DNA from: Tupaia tana
Lineage: Eukaryota; Chordata; Mammalia; Scandentia; Tupaiidae
Assembly (NCBI GenBank): GCA_026018925.1
Contig: JAKSZU010000002.1
Location: 95,514,475 to 95,578,474, forward strand
Reading direction: 5' to 3'
DNA length: 64,000 bases
Shown here in pieces: positions 22,818 to 34,935 of the stretch; positions within the stretch are counted from its first letter, which is position 1, and the number at the start of each line of letters is the position of its first letter. Below the pieces are notes generated by a model that worked only from the letters and a program-made list of their open reading frames with translations, was not told where the DNA came from and made no database searches. Made by a program: the position numbers and the translations under genes.

Positions 22818-23205
22818 TTTGCTGTTACATATAGCAAAATACCTGAGATTGGGTAATTTATAAAAAATAGAAATTTATTTTCTCACAGTTCTGGAGACTG
22901 GGAAGTCCAAGATCAAGATGCCACCAGATTTAGAGTCTGGTGAGGGCTTCTCTCCACTTCCAAGAATGTACCATCTTTCCATAGTAGAAGAGGGCAAAAT
23001 AAACACATATTGTTTACTCATCCAGTGGACAAATTGGAAGGGCCAGGTGGCTCCCTAAAGCCTCTTCATAAGGTCATTAATCACATACACAACCACAGAG
23101 CCCTTGTACTTAATTCCCCAGAACTCCCACTTTTTAACACTGCCACAATGGGGATTAAGTGTCAACAGGAATTTTAAGGAGACATAGTCAAATCATAATA
23201 TGTCA
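22818..23205 (-). repeat. MaLR (MLT1/MST-type) LTR
   Basis: On the + strand, AATACCTGAGATTGGGTAAT, AAATTTATTTTCTCACAGTT and CTGGAGACTGGGAAGTCC are typical of the antisense 3' part of MaLR LTRs. The far end (GTCAAATCATAATATG) fits the LTR start. Confidence 0.75.
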
Positions 23206-23410
23206 GATGAATAGTGACCTATGTGTTATGGTCGTTATTAAGTTGTCATGTGTTTGCCATTCTAACTTTGTTTGTAAAAGACTTAGTTGTGTTAAAAATT
23301 TACCAATAAATAAATAAATAAATAAAATTTAACACAATTATTTCTCATTCCTGTAGTAAGGCTACAAAAGACCCAATACTCCTCATAACTATTTTCATGA
23401 TCTTTTTTAA

Positions 23411-23757
23411 ATTTTGAGAAAACATTATTTTTTATTTGCTATGGAACACATGCACCAGAGAGAGAGGTGAAGTAAGAAATTACCCTTCAGGGAATGACCA
23501 CACTACAATCCCTTCTCCCCCATTCTGCTCTTGGTATTTTGGGCACTCATGCACATGCACCTGGTGTGAGTTTCAAAGTTTCAAGCTGCCCAATCTGAGA
23601 CTTGAACCATTGTCAGCCATATGTGAGTTTCATGCCTTAACCAGTATACTACCTGCTGGTCCCCAAAGATGGTTTTCAAGTGACCAGGTCTGAGACTCAT
23701 CCCATGTAGTTGGCCATGTGGGATCCAGCTACCTTTAATTTCATGTCACCTGCTGGC
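23411..23757 (-). mobile_element. Two tRNA-derived SINE units inside one TSD
   Basis: Inverted order: a long-form unit (23411-about 23664) with its head, then a second head-only unit (about 23665-23757). ACTATTTTCATGAT flanks the pair at about 23389-23402 and 23759-23772. Either a dimer inserted as one piece or one SINE inserted into the tail region of another. Confidence 0.75.
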
Positions 23758-23777
23758 ACTATTTTCATGATTTTTAA

Positions 23778-25169
23778 GAACATTAACTGGTCGCTTGCAA
23801 CATTCTGTTTGTGTGAATGTCTAGTTGCACTGCTCAGTGTCCATGAAAAACAATCACAAAGCTGTTAAATTAATCCCTTTTCCAGAACAATCACATTTTA
23901 GCTTCATGATTTAGGTGTGGCTAAATTGGCTATTGCAGTATGCATCATGGTAAATTTCACATTTAATAGTTATAGAGGCTACCTTTTCACAAAACAATCA
24001 ATGTGTATACAGGGGAGTAAATTGGTTTTACAGTCCCGAAGTAGTGCAGTAAGCAAATGAAGCAAAATGAAATTTGATTATAATAAATCTGATATGGTAG
24101 ATGGCATAGTTAATAAAACTCATTGCTCTTCATAGATAAAGAATTCCTAATATAGATATGTCAAATAAAATGTTAATTATGCCACTGGAGAATTATACAA
24201 TATCTCATCTTTAGTGGGAAAGATCGGAAGACTACCTAATTGCTTCACTGAAAAATTAAATAGTATTATCTTCTTTGTAAAAAGTTATGCCAAGAATCTC
24301 AACACATCCTTAGCCAATCTTTTCAGAAAATGTATGTTATTTTCAAATAGTGCAGTACAAAACATTTTAAGTAGATGAAGTAAGTATTACAGTGCTATTT
24401 GAGATTCATATTTCCAAACAGCACAATAATTGTGAAATGAATTCACTTATTTGATAATATTTTCTAGTATGATAAATCAAAACTACACCATTGTAGAGAT
24501 CAGAAGATTGACTCAAAAAGATAAATTACTCTTCTGAATTTTCATTTCAAGTCAATGTAAGTTAAGATTTAAAATAGGAATATCAGAGAGTATTTATTGA
24601 AATTTGATTCCTGAATGTTATGCTCTTATTCTTCCTGTAGAAAATAATTTGGTATTTAGAATTCCATTTTAGTTCATTTATATCTTGGTCTTTCCTTAGA
24701 ATTTTTTACAGCTATTCAGAAAGATATATGTAATATTGCAAGGTAAAGTGGAAATTGATGAGAAAAATGCCACAAAGAGAAAATAAACAGAGGAAAACAA
24801 TGTAAAGCTACACGACACTTTTCTCCCCTTATTTTCTTGCCAATACATGGCATGAGATTCCATACCATCACTTGTATGGGCTACCAATTTTCCCCTAGGA
24901 GTTTTAAATAGTATATAGAGTGGATTGTGTGTCAGGAATTCTGTGACCAACCATATTTTCCAAATTTGGACACAGCAATATCTCTAGTCTCTTATGCTCT
25001 TCCAGAACTTTGCTATGCCCAATCAAGAGACGATTTTGTCTACCCTCTCTCCAAGACTGGAGAATGACTATGGGGCTACCTCAAGTCCCAAGTAATAGAA
25101 ATGGTGCTGTGTCACCTATGCAGCTAGGTCATAAAATATGACACAGCTTCTACTTAGTTCTCTCTTTCT
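23778..25169. other. Unique AT-rich sequence
   Basis: Long repeat-poor block with no ORF worth calling. Confidence 0.5.
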
Positions 25170-25480
25170 GTCTTTCTAGGAGTGATCACACTTGGAACCA
25201 AGACACCATGCGTGAGGAATCCCAGACCATATGGAGAAGCCACATGTGAGTGTTCCAACCAACAGCCTCAGCGAAAGTCATAGCCAAAGCCAGCATTAGA
25301 TGCATGAGGGAATAAGCCTACAGAAGATTCCAGCTCCCAGACTTTGAGTCTTCCTGTTGAGACCCCAGATATTGTGGAGCAGAGACAAGCAACCCCACAG
25401 ATTTCTATTAGGAAACCTGGCCCACAGGATTCACAAGCAAAATAAATTATCATTTTATACACAACATTCTAGGGTAATTT
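25170..25480 (+). repeat. MLT1-type MaLR LTR
   Basis: GAGGAATCCCAGACCATATG, CCAGCTCCCAGACTTTGAG, GAGACCCCAGATATTGTGGA, GCAGAGACAAGC and AATAAATTATCATTTTA follow the order of the second half of MLT1 LTRs, including the polyadenylation signal. Confidence 0.75.
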
Positions 25481-27132
25481 ATCACGTAGCCATAGCAACT
25501 CCAACAGTCCTTTAGGAAAAAAAAAAATCTGCAGAAACTCAACCATTTGCAGTTCTGAAAGACTAGAATCCAATTTCTCTTATAGGTCTTCCTTGGAAAA
25601 TTGCTGTGTGAATTAACAGAGTTCTTAACAATATTCACATACAACATGGTCATGGTTGCTGGGTCTCACCTTATAATGATACTCTAGGAACTCTGGATGC
25701 ATCAGGGCAAGGGGCAGTGTGGCAAAAACAAACATGGGAAGCAGCAGAAATGCAGTTCATGTTTATAGCTCTCTGATGGCCTGACTGCTGCAAACAGGGT
25801 GTGGTGGGCAGAGGATGCACACTCAAGACACACCTCAAAGACACTAGTAATAGTAGTTAGTACAGAGTGCTAGTGCTGGGTGTTGGGAGAGGTAAGATGC
25901 AAGTGAAACAATAGGGAACTTTTACTTCCTATTCTTCATTGCCATTTGAAATTTTTACCCTACTCATGTCTTTGTTTTTTTAAAAAATTTTTTAAGAATC
26001 AGTGAGGCATTGAGTCCGATATGGAATATATCTTCCAAATTAATCATTTGTTTGAATTATTTTTTGTCCTTTTGCAAAAACTTACTATTTTGCCCTTGTC
26101 ATGTTCTTCCCCAGATACAGATATTCTGAGGATGGATATAATCTTTTTTTTCCTTATTTGTCATAACTACAGGCAATTCATCTTTTCAGTTGACCCATAT
26201 TGCTTATGTAGTGCTAAATTAATCACCACTCTCCCTTAGTTACCAAATTCTGAAGGCTGGCATATGTGTGATGACCACAGAGTGAATGGGGCATGTGGAG
26301 TTCCAGTCAGCTAATTCCCCCGTGTCCCAATTAGTCAGAATCTCAGTCTGTGATGCATCTTCCCAAGAGAGCAGGTTGGGTAACAACACTTCCGGTGACA
26401 TGATGTTGAGTTTGTTTTCTGTTTTACATAGCACATAAAAGTGTTTATTTGTTCCAAATAACTGACAATGTCTACTTGCACAGATCCTGAAGATTAATAG
26501 ACTAATGGGCATGTGTTCTCACATATATTTAATAATCTTTGTAGTACTTACGTGACTGAAGAAGAAGCATGTATGAATGAGCCCAGGGCCCTAACAATGA
26601 CTCCAGATATGGTCTAACTTGCCTTATGGAAAATATAAACTCTACATCTATTTAACTACCCTTTATAAATATATTTTATCTTGGTAGAACTTTAGATTCA
26701 TAGAAAGTTTGAGGTTTTTATCCCTTGAGAAATTATATGTATTGCTTCTTTATCTTGCCTGTTATGTTTAGAGCCTAGATTGGGGTATGTTGGACTTTCC
26801 TTAGGGAAAATAGGTGGCATGGGATGGTATGGGATGAAAAATTAGATGGGCTGTGATGAGATGGGTTGGGAAGGTTTGGGATGGGCTGGAATAAGTTGAA
26901 ATACCAACCATGCCCAGGTGACCTTGAATTCTGGTTCATGACATTATTGGCACAGTTTGCTTATGTGCTAGAAAACAATGATTTTAAAATACATAATTAA
27001 AATGACTTACAGGAACTATGATAGTTCAAAACAAAAATCTACTCATATGAAGATTTACACCTGTGGGTCTCTGGATAGTCCATGGAGACACTTTAGAGAA
27101 CCTACTTTGAACATAATGGGAATTCCAGAGAA
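25481..27132. other. Unique sequence with a degenerate GGGAT-like tandem patch
   Basis: At about 26814-26900 units such as TGGGATGG, TGGGATGAAAA and TGGGTTGGGAAGG repeat loosely. Otherwise nothing identifiable. Confidence 0.5.
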
Positions 27133-27310
27133 CAATGTTTCTCTAACTATGGTCCCTGGGCTGGCAGCATCAGTGAGAATTATAGTTAGAGGTGCAAACT
27201 TCCAGGCTTCACTGAGAACCTGCCAAGTCAGACACTTAGGGTGAGGACCAGCCATCAACATGCCAGCAAGCCAGGACATCCTGATATATGCTCAAATATG
27301 TGAGCCATTG
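27133..27310 (+). repeat. MER5-type hAT MITE
   Basis: The start AATGTTTCTCTAACTATGGT and the end GCTCAAATATGTGAGCCATT resemble MER5 termini, with CAGCATCAGTGAGAATT and GGTGCAAACTTCCAGG inside. An old Charlie-dependent DNA transposon. Confidence 0.7.
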
Positions 27311-27689
27311 CCAGGAAGAGGATGAGAGGACCATTGTCAGAACTCCATGAAAGTGTTGTATTTCTCCACTGCTGCCACATCTGTACTTACACCACTGGCC
27401 ACTAAAAGCTGCTTAAAAAACTTGGAGTGTAGAAGAGTAAGGAAAGAAAATTTCTATAAAAGATGATAAAGAGAAGGGGTAAATATAACAGAAAAATTAA
27501 ACAAGGGATTGGGGACAAAGTGAAGGAAAGAAAACATGGAAGGCATAAACTTTAATAACATTACGTAAAGACAGGTGGGAAACAGGGAAGCTAAACTGGA
27601 AAGTTCCAGGCAAATTAAGTAAAACCATAAAGCTAGAACTTAAAAGCATGCGTGCTGGTTTAGGCCTGTGCTTGTGTGGTAGCTCCTCC

Positions 27690-27840
27690 ACTCACGAGTG
27701 AAATCACTTCTGCAGCCTCAGTTCCTGGTCTGCAATGGGGATACTACCTGGTTGTGTTGTTGTGAGGATTCAGTAATATAACACATTTAAAGTGCTTAGC
27801 TCATGAAAAGACTGGCACATAATAATCACTGGAGAAGTAG
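27690..27840 (+). repeat. MIR
   Basis: CAGCCTCAGTTCCTGGTCTG, GTTGTTGTGAGGATTCAGTA, AAAGTGCTTAGCTCATG and GGCACATAATAATC match the sense MIR 3' half. Confidence 0.75.
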
Positions 27841-29398
27841 CACTTTTTATTAAAAATAGAAAAAATTAATAACCAATCTGCCTTATTAAAGCCATGGCAA
27901 ATTCTGATATATAGAAAATACATTTGTAATGAAATGAGTAAAAAGAGGTAGAAAACAGAGAAGAAAGAAATACACGAAGAAAATAAATAAAAGAAAAAAA
28001 CTAAAGAAACCCAGGTGAGACTGTTGAATTGGTAATAGGAACCCTAGTAAAGTCTTCGATGAACTTGGCTTTTGGTATCCTGTCTCCTACTACCCAGGTT
28101 TTGATCCAAAACCTTTTTCTAAGTGTTTTGGGGACATTTATAACATTCCTTTCAGTCATCTCTGGACCCATTCAGAAATAAGAGAACCTCTCAGACAACT
28201 GGGGCTACCCCTGTGCCCAGTTCTAGGGCTCATCTTCTTAACTTCTGCATATCCTGAGGGAATGGTTGCTGCTCTGATTGGCCAGAGATCAGTGCATCAT
28301 TGAACTATGATTACTAGTCCCACAGAGGCTCTGCCTTCCACTCTCTCCTCATCTGGCTTTGGGCTTTCAGAGGGGCCTCTGACCCAGCAGGAACAGCCTC
28401 TAGATTGGCAAGCTGCCTCTTCACTTCCTCTTCCTCTTGCATGCGGCTACATAGAGAGGTAGGTTGACAGATCTGTCTTAGAATGCGGCCATCTTAGTCT
28501 CTCTTCCTCTCACCTTACCCTTACACTATAACTTTGCTCAAGTTCCCCAGATTTACATGGGGGGGGGGGGGGGGGGGCAGGTCTCTTCAAACATTCTAAC
28601 CTGGCCTTGTCTTTGCGCTCCGTCGTGGACTGGTAGGGGTTGCCCAGGTATTCACACATATATGCTCTAATCCAGCTCTCGTTTGCTGTGTGTCATTCCC
28701 TCACAATCTCAAAGGCAGGCAGGAGTCAGCCTTTTCTGGGGCCATGGCTTTAATACTGACAAAGCTTCACCCTTAAACCTGATAAGAGAGACTGGCCTCT
28801 GGCATGCGTGTTTGGGTGTCAGCGTCTGCCCCAGGGCTTGGGTCTAGCTGAATCATGATTAGAGGGCTGCTGGTGAGGAAAAGAGGACGAGAAAGAGAAA
28901 GCCCTCCATCTTGAGAGGCCCAGGGAATTGGAAAGAATGAGACAAAGAGATAGAGTAGAAATGGACCCTCTAGGGATTGGATGACGTCTGCCCAACATTG
29001 GTGAGAGTGGCTCTTCTTTACTCAGTCTACTGATTCAAATGCTCTTTTCAAAAAACACCCTCACAGACACCCAGAAATAGTATTTACCAACTGTCTGGGC
29101 ATCCGTTAGCCCAGCCAAGTTGACACATAAAATTAATCATCACATTCTTTCTTTCTTTGGTTTTCTCCCCACCACCGCCCAACTCTCTGCCATTTTCCCT
29201 CCTGTCATACAACATATGTACCTCTGTCCATAACTGTTCAAAACCTTTAAAAAGATATCAGTCTTTTAATACATATGTTGAAAATAGAAGATTGTATGGT
29301 GTCAAAGAGAACCAAAACCAGAAAATAGTAACAAACAGTGAAAACACAATATTGTTGTAGGAGATAGGAGACAGAACCCTAAGAAACGAGCAGTCAGG
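27841..29398. other. Unique sequence with a 19-base G run
   Basis: A pure G19 tract lies at 28559-28577, likely a collapsed or slippage-prone homopolymer. No gene is seen. ACATAAAATTAATCATCACA near 29130 is typical of an unnamed mammalian repeat edge. Confidence 0.45.
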
Positions 29399-29601
29399 GA
29401 TCTGGCAAGTGGTGTGGAAATGAAGGCGCTGGGCTCCCACATGGCCTACTGCAGTTCAAGTCCTGGACCTGGCAGCTTGTTTTCTCACTTTTCCTCTCTC
29501 TCTCTCTCACACACACACTCTGTCCCTCTCTAGTCAAATGAACATAAATAAATAAATAAAATAAAGTTAAATAAAATAATTCTTTAAAATAAACAAAGAG
29601 A
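29399..29601 (+). mobile_element. tRNA-derived SINE, short form, with TSD
   Basis: GGATCTGGCAAGTGGTGTGG head, CTTGTTTTCTCACTTTTCC and a TAAA-rich tail. The TSD GAAACRRGCAGTCAGG lies at 29383-29398 and 29602-29617. Confidence 0.93.
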
Positions 29602-29739
29602 GAAACAGGCAGTCAGGACATAAGGCGCAAAGATGGAGTAGCAGTAGCAAAGCATTCAGAGGAAACTGCTGGTTCACAGGACATGGCTTGCAGCTTGCAG
29701 CAATGACTCAGTGATTAACCGAGGCAGCATGATCTAAAG

Positions 29740-30176
29740 CAATTTTGGCTTGTTCCATGTCCCCACTACGTTCCGGAACCTAGGGAATGGTCTTCAAGGC
29801 CCAGGTTCTCAGACAAAGACCCTAGCAATCATTGGCCACTAGATAATTGTCTCCGGCCTGAAGCTCTCAGAAAAAGACTTGGGCACTCATTTGCCAGAAG
29901 TTTTTTAAATGTACAGTTTCCTAAATATTATACCATGACCTGCCTAACATGTGACCCCGTCACCGGAGACAAAACATAAACAAGTTCCTCCTAATTAGGA
30001 TAAAAACACCAGACTCAAGCCCCACTTCGACAACCCACTTTTCAGAACCCTCTGCTGGGAGCTTATTCTTTCTTTCAATAAACTTTACTTTTGCTATCCT
30101 TTCCAATTGTCTGTGCTTCTAATTCTTGGTGACCATGAGACACGAACTCTACAACCTAGAAATCCTGGAACAATAA
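29740..30176 (+). repeat. Solo LTR of an endogenous retrovirus (gamma-type, ERV1-like)
   Basis: A GC-richer block ends with CAATAAACTTTACTTTTGC, a U5-like TTGTCTGTGCTTCTAATTC and TTGGTGACCATGAGACACGA. This is the polyadenylation signal/R/U5 pattern of class I LTRs. No internal retroviral genes flank it, so it is a solo LTR. The left edge is uncertain. Confidence 0.65.
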
Positions 30177-30740
30177 AGTATAAGAGATACTCGGTGGTAA
30201 ACGAGGCTCAATTCTGAATATAGCATAAACAAGTTGGGATCACAGCCAAGGAGCTGAGTGGGAGATGAGTGGACAGAGAATGACTAAGAGCAAATATTAA
30301 GGGCAGGGAGTTCTTGCTGAAGGCAGACCAGGGCCATCAGACATTGAGAGTAGGGAATAAGGAACTCAGTGAGATATTGAGGATCAGGTAAAGTGGGGGC
30401 GAGGACTGAATTGGCAGGATTCTTACTGCTGCTAGACTAGGCAAGTTTGAGAACAAGGCCTAAGGATGAAGCTCCATTGATAAGAAGGGCTCAGGGGACC
30501 CTGTCCAGTTTTGGTTAGGGCAGTCTTTCTCAACACATGAACAAGTACGATCCTCATAACAGCCTCTGGAAGTAGGCAAAGCTGGCTGGTATTGCTTGCT
30601 CCTCCTACTCAGTTTCTCTAATAATAGCAGTAATAATGCCAGCTAATACGAGTAGCACTTACCACATGCAGGTACTGTTAAAGGACTCCACATACATCAA
30701 CAAACAGTACACAAATGGCCTTTTAAAGTTTATTTATTTT

Positions 30741-31003
30741 GGGACCAGCAGTTAGCGTAATGGCTATGTTGCTGAACTCCCATATAGTCGAACATGGTTC
30801 GAGTCCCGGACCCCGTGGCTTAAACTCACTCTGGGCGCATGTGCATGCGTGCCCAAGATCCCGAGGGGTGAATGGAGGAGAAGGGATTGTGGCGTGGTCA
30901 TCTCCCTTGGGGGATGATTTCTCGCTTTCTGTCTCTCAGTCTCTCTCTGTCTTTCTGGCAAGCGCACCTGCCCTATAGGAAAAAAAACTTCTCAAAAAAA
31001 ATG
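30741..31003 (+). mobile_element. tRNA-derived SINE, long form
   Basis: Full-length from GGGACCAGCAGTTAGCGTAA with B box GGTTCGAGTCCCGG to CTTCTCAAAAAAAA. The target is A/T-rich, with TTTATTTATTT-like flanks. Confidence 0.9.
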
Positions 31004-31004
31004 A

Positions 31005-31215
31005 TTTATTTCTTCCATTTGTAAGAGAGACTAAGAGAGACAAGAGAGCACCCACGACAGAATCTTGATGCCATTACCCACCTCAGCTCAGCTAGCCCCA
31101 CATCGTACACGTGTGTGCCTGGCATAACCAAGGAGGTCTTGAAACGCAAATCCAGAGCCTTCCCATTGGGTCAGCCTCGCAGACCATCGTGTCTTACTGC
31201 TGTGCCACTGTCTGG
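31005..31215 (-). mobile_element. Second SINE-like family, copy 1
   Basis: TTTATTTCTTCCATTTGTAA and AGAGAGACTAAGAGAGAC start a unit ending CTGTGCCACTGTCTGGCC. The same layout recurs at 33042-33278. The end fits an inverted tRNA-like head, but the body is unlike the dominant SINE. Confidence 0.5.
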
Positions 31216-31243
31216 CCACCGAATGACTTTTTTCGTTTATGTT

Positions 31244-31649
31244 TGTTATGGTTTGGAGGATGGCTTGTCCCTCCAAGGTCCGTGTTTTGGAATTTGGTGT
31301 TGGGAGGTGGTGATGCCTAGTGGGCAGAGATCAGACTGTGGTGATGCATCATGGAGACATCACTCCTGTGCATAGATGCATGATGCCTCAGGAGAGCCAG
31401 TAGTTCTTATTCTCATGAGAAGGGATTAGTTCTTGTGAGAGCTGTTCGCTAGAAAAGAAATAGAGCCACCTGCCACTGTCTCTGCACATGGCTGCCTTCC
31501 TCTGTGCCGCCATCAGCCATGCTGTGAGCCTTCGCCATTTGTGATGCCTTGGGACTCCCCAGCCGCCAGGACTAAGTCAAAATAAATCCTTATTCTCCTA
31601 AATTCACCGTCTTAGGTATTTCCTTTCGAACACAAGATGGACTAAGATA
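31244..31649 (+). repeat. MST-type MaLR LTR
   Basis: It starts TGTTATGGTTTGGA and ends AGATGGACTAAGATA. In between lie GTTGGGAGGTGGTGATGCC, GATTAGTTCTTGTGAGAGC and AGTCAAAATAAATCC. The length of about 406 bp is near that of MST LTRs. MST elements are best known from primates, which bears on the host. Confidence 0.82.
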
Positions 31650-33041
31650 ATACTGTTGGAGCTTTCTTCCCTCTTAATAGTCCTATTGCCCTTAGAAAAG
31701 AGGAGACAAGTAGGAACCATTCCTTTGTTCCCACAGTTTGAAGGACACGTTACAAGTTACGGATGGTTCAGTAAACACCCGCTCGCTCTCCACGTACCAC
31801 AAGCCTGATGCTGGCAGCAACAAAGAGGAACATGGAGTATTGCTAAATCCTTGGGCTCAAATTTAGAGATTACCTTCTCTAAATATTGACTAGCATTTCT
31901 GTAGTGTTATATCTATTACCAATACAGTTTCTCCCACACACTCTCAGAGTTAATTCTCAACACCCCACGCATACTTATTGCTGTGGGCGTTGTATGGGAG
32001 GAACCAAAATGGGGACCCTGATCGTCTGACCCTATATCCAGGCCTTTTTACCACTAATTTGCGCTTTTGCATTACAATGCCCATTTGATTACTCCTTTGA
32101 GAGCAGCCCAACAATCAGACCTATTCTAATTGTCACTGATTCACTGCTATTCTGAGGCCAAGGTACCCTACACAATAGTAACATTAATAGCAGCAGCCAG
32201 CGTTTTCTGGATACTTAAGGGTTTTACCTGTATCAGCTCACTTAATCACAAGGACCTTAAATGCTGAAACAACTTATATTTACAGAGCTATTCTTCATTC
32301 AACTCTTTCACACTGCGGAAGGCAGCTATAGTGGAAAGGATGTTGGCTTTGGAATAAGAAAATAGAATTGATTGAAATTCCGCCTCATAGTACTGTCTGC
32401 GTGACCTTAGAAAAATGTCTTACTCTATCTACTTGGCAGAATTGTTATAGTAAAGTATGTTTAGTGCATTGAATGGAAGCTGGTCCATATTTCCTATACA
32501 GCATCTTTTCGTTTTAGGAGCAACAACTGATGGCAAGTATTATGAGCATATTTATTTGACAAATGAGGGAACACATTAGATAGGTAACTAGGATATAGAC
32601 TTGGGTCCCCTGATTCTGAGGCAGCTCTTTTTCCCAGGTGCTTTGTGACCATTCTCTTGACAAGGGTGGCTAAGTCTCAGGTACCTTCTAAACTATGCCA
32701 GCCAGACAGTGCTCACGCTCTCAGATTTCTGTGTTTTATTACCCCCCGCCTTCTAAGTCGTCAACACTCCCAGACTGTAGAGTGACCCACCACGCTAACC
32801 TAGACCTACCCACTGGAGGTTATGTCAGGACAGATGTGAACTCCATTTGGAACTTGAGGGCTTTCGCTTTGGTTAGTTGTAGTGTGACTCTTAGCAATTA
32901 TGCTACAGATTGGGAATGAGGATGCTGCTGGCCTAATTGCTTTCTATTTGAATAGAAACTCCAAGCACTTTTCTTGAAAAATAATGAACTCAATTTTGTA
33001 GTCTTTATGCTATTTCTGCTTCAGAACCAAGCTCTATGTTT
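31650..33041. other. Unique sequence with MIR fragments (about 32190-32660)
   Basis: Antisense MIR traces at about 32196-32300 and 32530-32660, and a sense MIR at about 32310-32500 (GGCAGCTATAGTGGAAAGGA, TCTGCGTGACCTTAG). The remainder is unassigned. Confidence 0.5.
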
Positions 33042-33278
33042 TTTTTAAGTCTGTTTATTTCTTCTATGAATAAGAGAGAGGGAAAGAGAGAGATATAAGC
33101 ATCCCCAAAAGGGTTCTGATGGTGCAACCCACCCCTAGCCCAGCCAGCCTGGCTCACGGACACACACGTCTGGTACACTCAGGAAGGTCTCCAGAGTGTA
33201 CCACATGGGACCTTTCCTCTGTAGGACTGCCTCACAGAGCATTATGCTTTACAATTACATACCATCTGGCCCCACGAC
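33042..33278 (-). mobile_element. Second SINE-like family, copy 2
   Basis: GTTTATTTCTTCTATGAATA and AGAGAGAGGGAAAGAGAG open the unit. CCCTAGCCCAGCCAGCC, AGGAAGGTCT and ACATACCATCTGGCCCC parallel the copy at 31005-31215. Confidence 0.5.
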
Positions 33279-33283
33279 CAAGC

Positions 33284-33626
33284 TTTTTTTTTTTTAGTTT
33301 TTGCTATAGGGTGCATGCATCCCCCAGAGAGAAATGCAAGATCCAGCCACATTAACCACCACACCACTTGGTTGCTTTTTTTTTTCCCCCCCTTTTTGCT
33401 AGAAGTCACGTTTGTAGCCATAGGGGGCGGGGGGGAGGGGGAAGAACACCCACCAAGGGGATGTGGTCAGGCAGCAGGCCCCTCTCCATTTGCTCACCCT
33501 GTCAGGATCTGGGGTATGCACACACACATGCATCATGTTTTTCAAACCACCAGGGCTGGGATTCAAACTGTGATCAGCCATGTGAGACCTGGCTTCCCTT
33601 AACCACTAGGCTGTGGGGCCAGCCCT
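33284..33626 (-). mobile_element. Nested pair of tRNA-derived SINEs
   Basis: A truncated inverted unit (TTTTTGCTATAGGGTGCATG ... CCACACCACTTGG, about 33291-33370) is followed by a diverged inverted long form to TGGGGCCAGCC. CAAGCTTT flanks the pair near 33280-33287 and 33627-33634. Confidence 0.65.
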
Positions 33627-33689
33627 CAAGCTTTCTTAATGAGCTCCTTTCATGACTAGATCTGTGCAGCTAAACTTTAATGTCTTTCC

Positions 33690-33960
33690 TAGACGGGGTC
33701 TTACTATTTCTACCATCCTAGTTCTGCCTTCCAGCAGGGATTGTGGGTGTGTGTCACCACACGTAGCTCTTGTTAGATGGGCCTCACTACATTGGCCAGG
33801 TCAGGCTTAAGCTCCTGATCCTCCTCCCTCACCTTCCTGAGTTGCCACAATTACAGCCACATGCCATCCTCTCCGATTTTAGGTTGAATTGGAATTGAAC
33901 CAGGTCCCAGCAGATCATAGCATCTCAGCCTCACATGCCACAATTGCTGGGTCCATGTAG
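33690..33960 (-). mobile_element. Old dimeric 7SL-derived SINE
   Basis: Antisense Alu-like blocks appear in tandem: AGACGGGGTCTTACTAT and GGGATTGTGGGTGTGTGTCA, then CACTACATTGGCCAGGTCAG, AGCTCCTGATCCTCC and ACAATTACAGCCACATGCCA. Past about 33872 a tRNA-like end (ATTGAACCAGGTCC) follows, as in the 10125-10330 element. Confidence 0.7.
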
Positions 33961-34429
33961 CTAAATTCTCAGGCTGGGGCTATTAACTGATGGTCAGAGG
34001 AAAAGGGAAGAGAGCCTCTCTCCACTTTTGTTGAGGTACTGAACATCAGTACTTGCCTAAGCCAAGTCATACTTAATTTGGCACTCAAGAAACAAAAACT
34101 AATAAATGTGGGCATTTTAGTTGTTCAACCATGACTCACAAATGAATTTATTAAAATAATAAAAAATGCAAGCCATAGATTATCATATTTAAGAGAAATT
34201 GAAACATTGACAATGTTCTTTTCTTTTAATTCTTGTATTTTGGAGATGGGTTGCTCATAGAATATGTGTTTACCTATAGGAACAGATTTACTTTTGAGAC
34301 AGGAGACAGGAAATAATTCCTTGTTTAAAAAGATACTACAAACTTTCTTTAACCTTGTCTGAAGCTACCAGATATATATAACTGGTCATAATTAGATTTG
34401 GTAAAAGGATGTAATATTAAGAGCTTAAT

Positions 34430-34683
34430 GCAGGCCTGGCTGTGTAAATACTGGTAATATCTGTTCTGGGAGCTGTATGCCATGTGGCCAACCACAGTAT
34501 GAATCCAGGCCCTACTGACTTGAACAACACACCGGGCATGTGTGCTTGTATGCCCCAAATCCCAACCAGAATAGAGAAATGGAGGAGAAGAGATTGTGGC
34601 ATGACCATGACCCATTGGGAGGTTCTCAATCTCTCTTTCTTTCTCTCTCTCTCTCTGATGACCATGTACACCCTCTAGCAATT
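34430..34683 (+). mobile_element. tRNA-derived SINE, diverged
   Basis: CATGTGGCCAACCACAGTAT is a decayed B-box region; GACTTGAACAACACACCGGG, GAGGAGAAGAGATTGTGGC and the CT run mark the body. Confidence 0.75.
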
Positions 34684-34935
34684 AATTTTCTTTTAAGGTT
34701 CTTGCAATAGGACACGTGTGCTTGCCAGAGAGAGAGACAGTGAGAGGGAAAGTGAGAAACCATCCCTTAGGGGGATGGCCACACCACTATCCCTTCTCCT
34801 CCATTCTCCTCTTGGATTCTGGGCACGCACGCATATGTACCTGACGTGATTTTCAAGCCACCAGCTTTGGGACTCACACTGCAGTCAACCATGTGGCAGT
34901 CCAGCCCCCTAATTGCCACACCACACACTGGCCCC
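34684..34935 (-). mobile_element. tRNA-derived SINE, long form
   Basis: Lies tail-to-tail against the preceding SINE. CAATAGGACACGTGTGCTTG through CCACACACTGGCCCCC is a complete inverted copy. Confidence 0.85.

Noticed and set aside
28559-28577. G19 tract as a G-quadruplex regulator
   Set aside because: A lone homopolymer in unannotated DNA, likely slippage or sequencing noise; no context supports a role.
33399-33655. Overlapping 60-95 codon ORFs in GC-rich sequence
   Set aside because: They are SINE shadows, like most ORFs of 60-130 codons in this window with CLSLSVCL-, HTHAPG- or ERERE-type residues.
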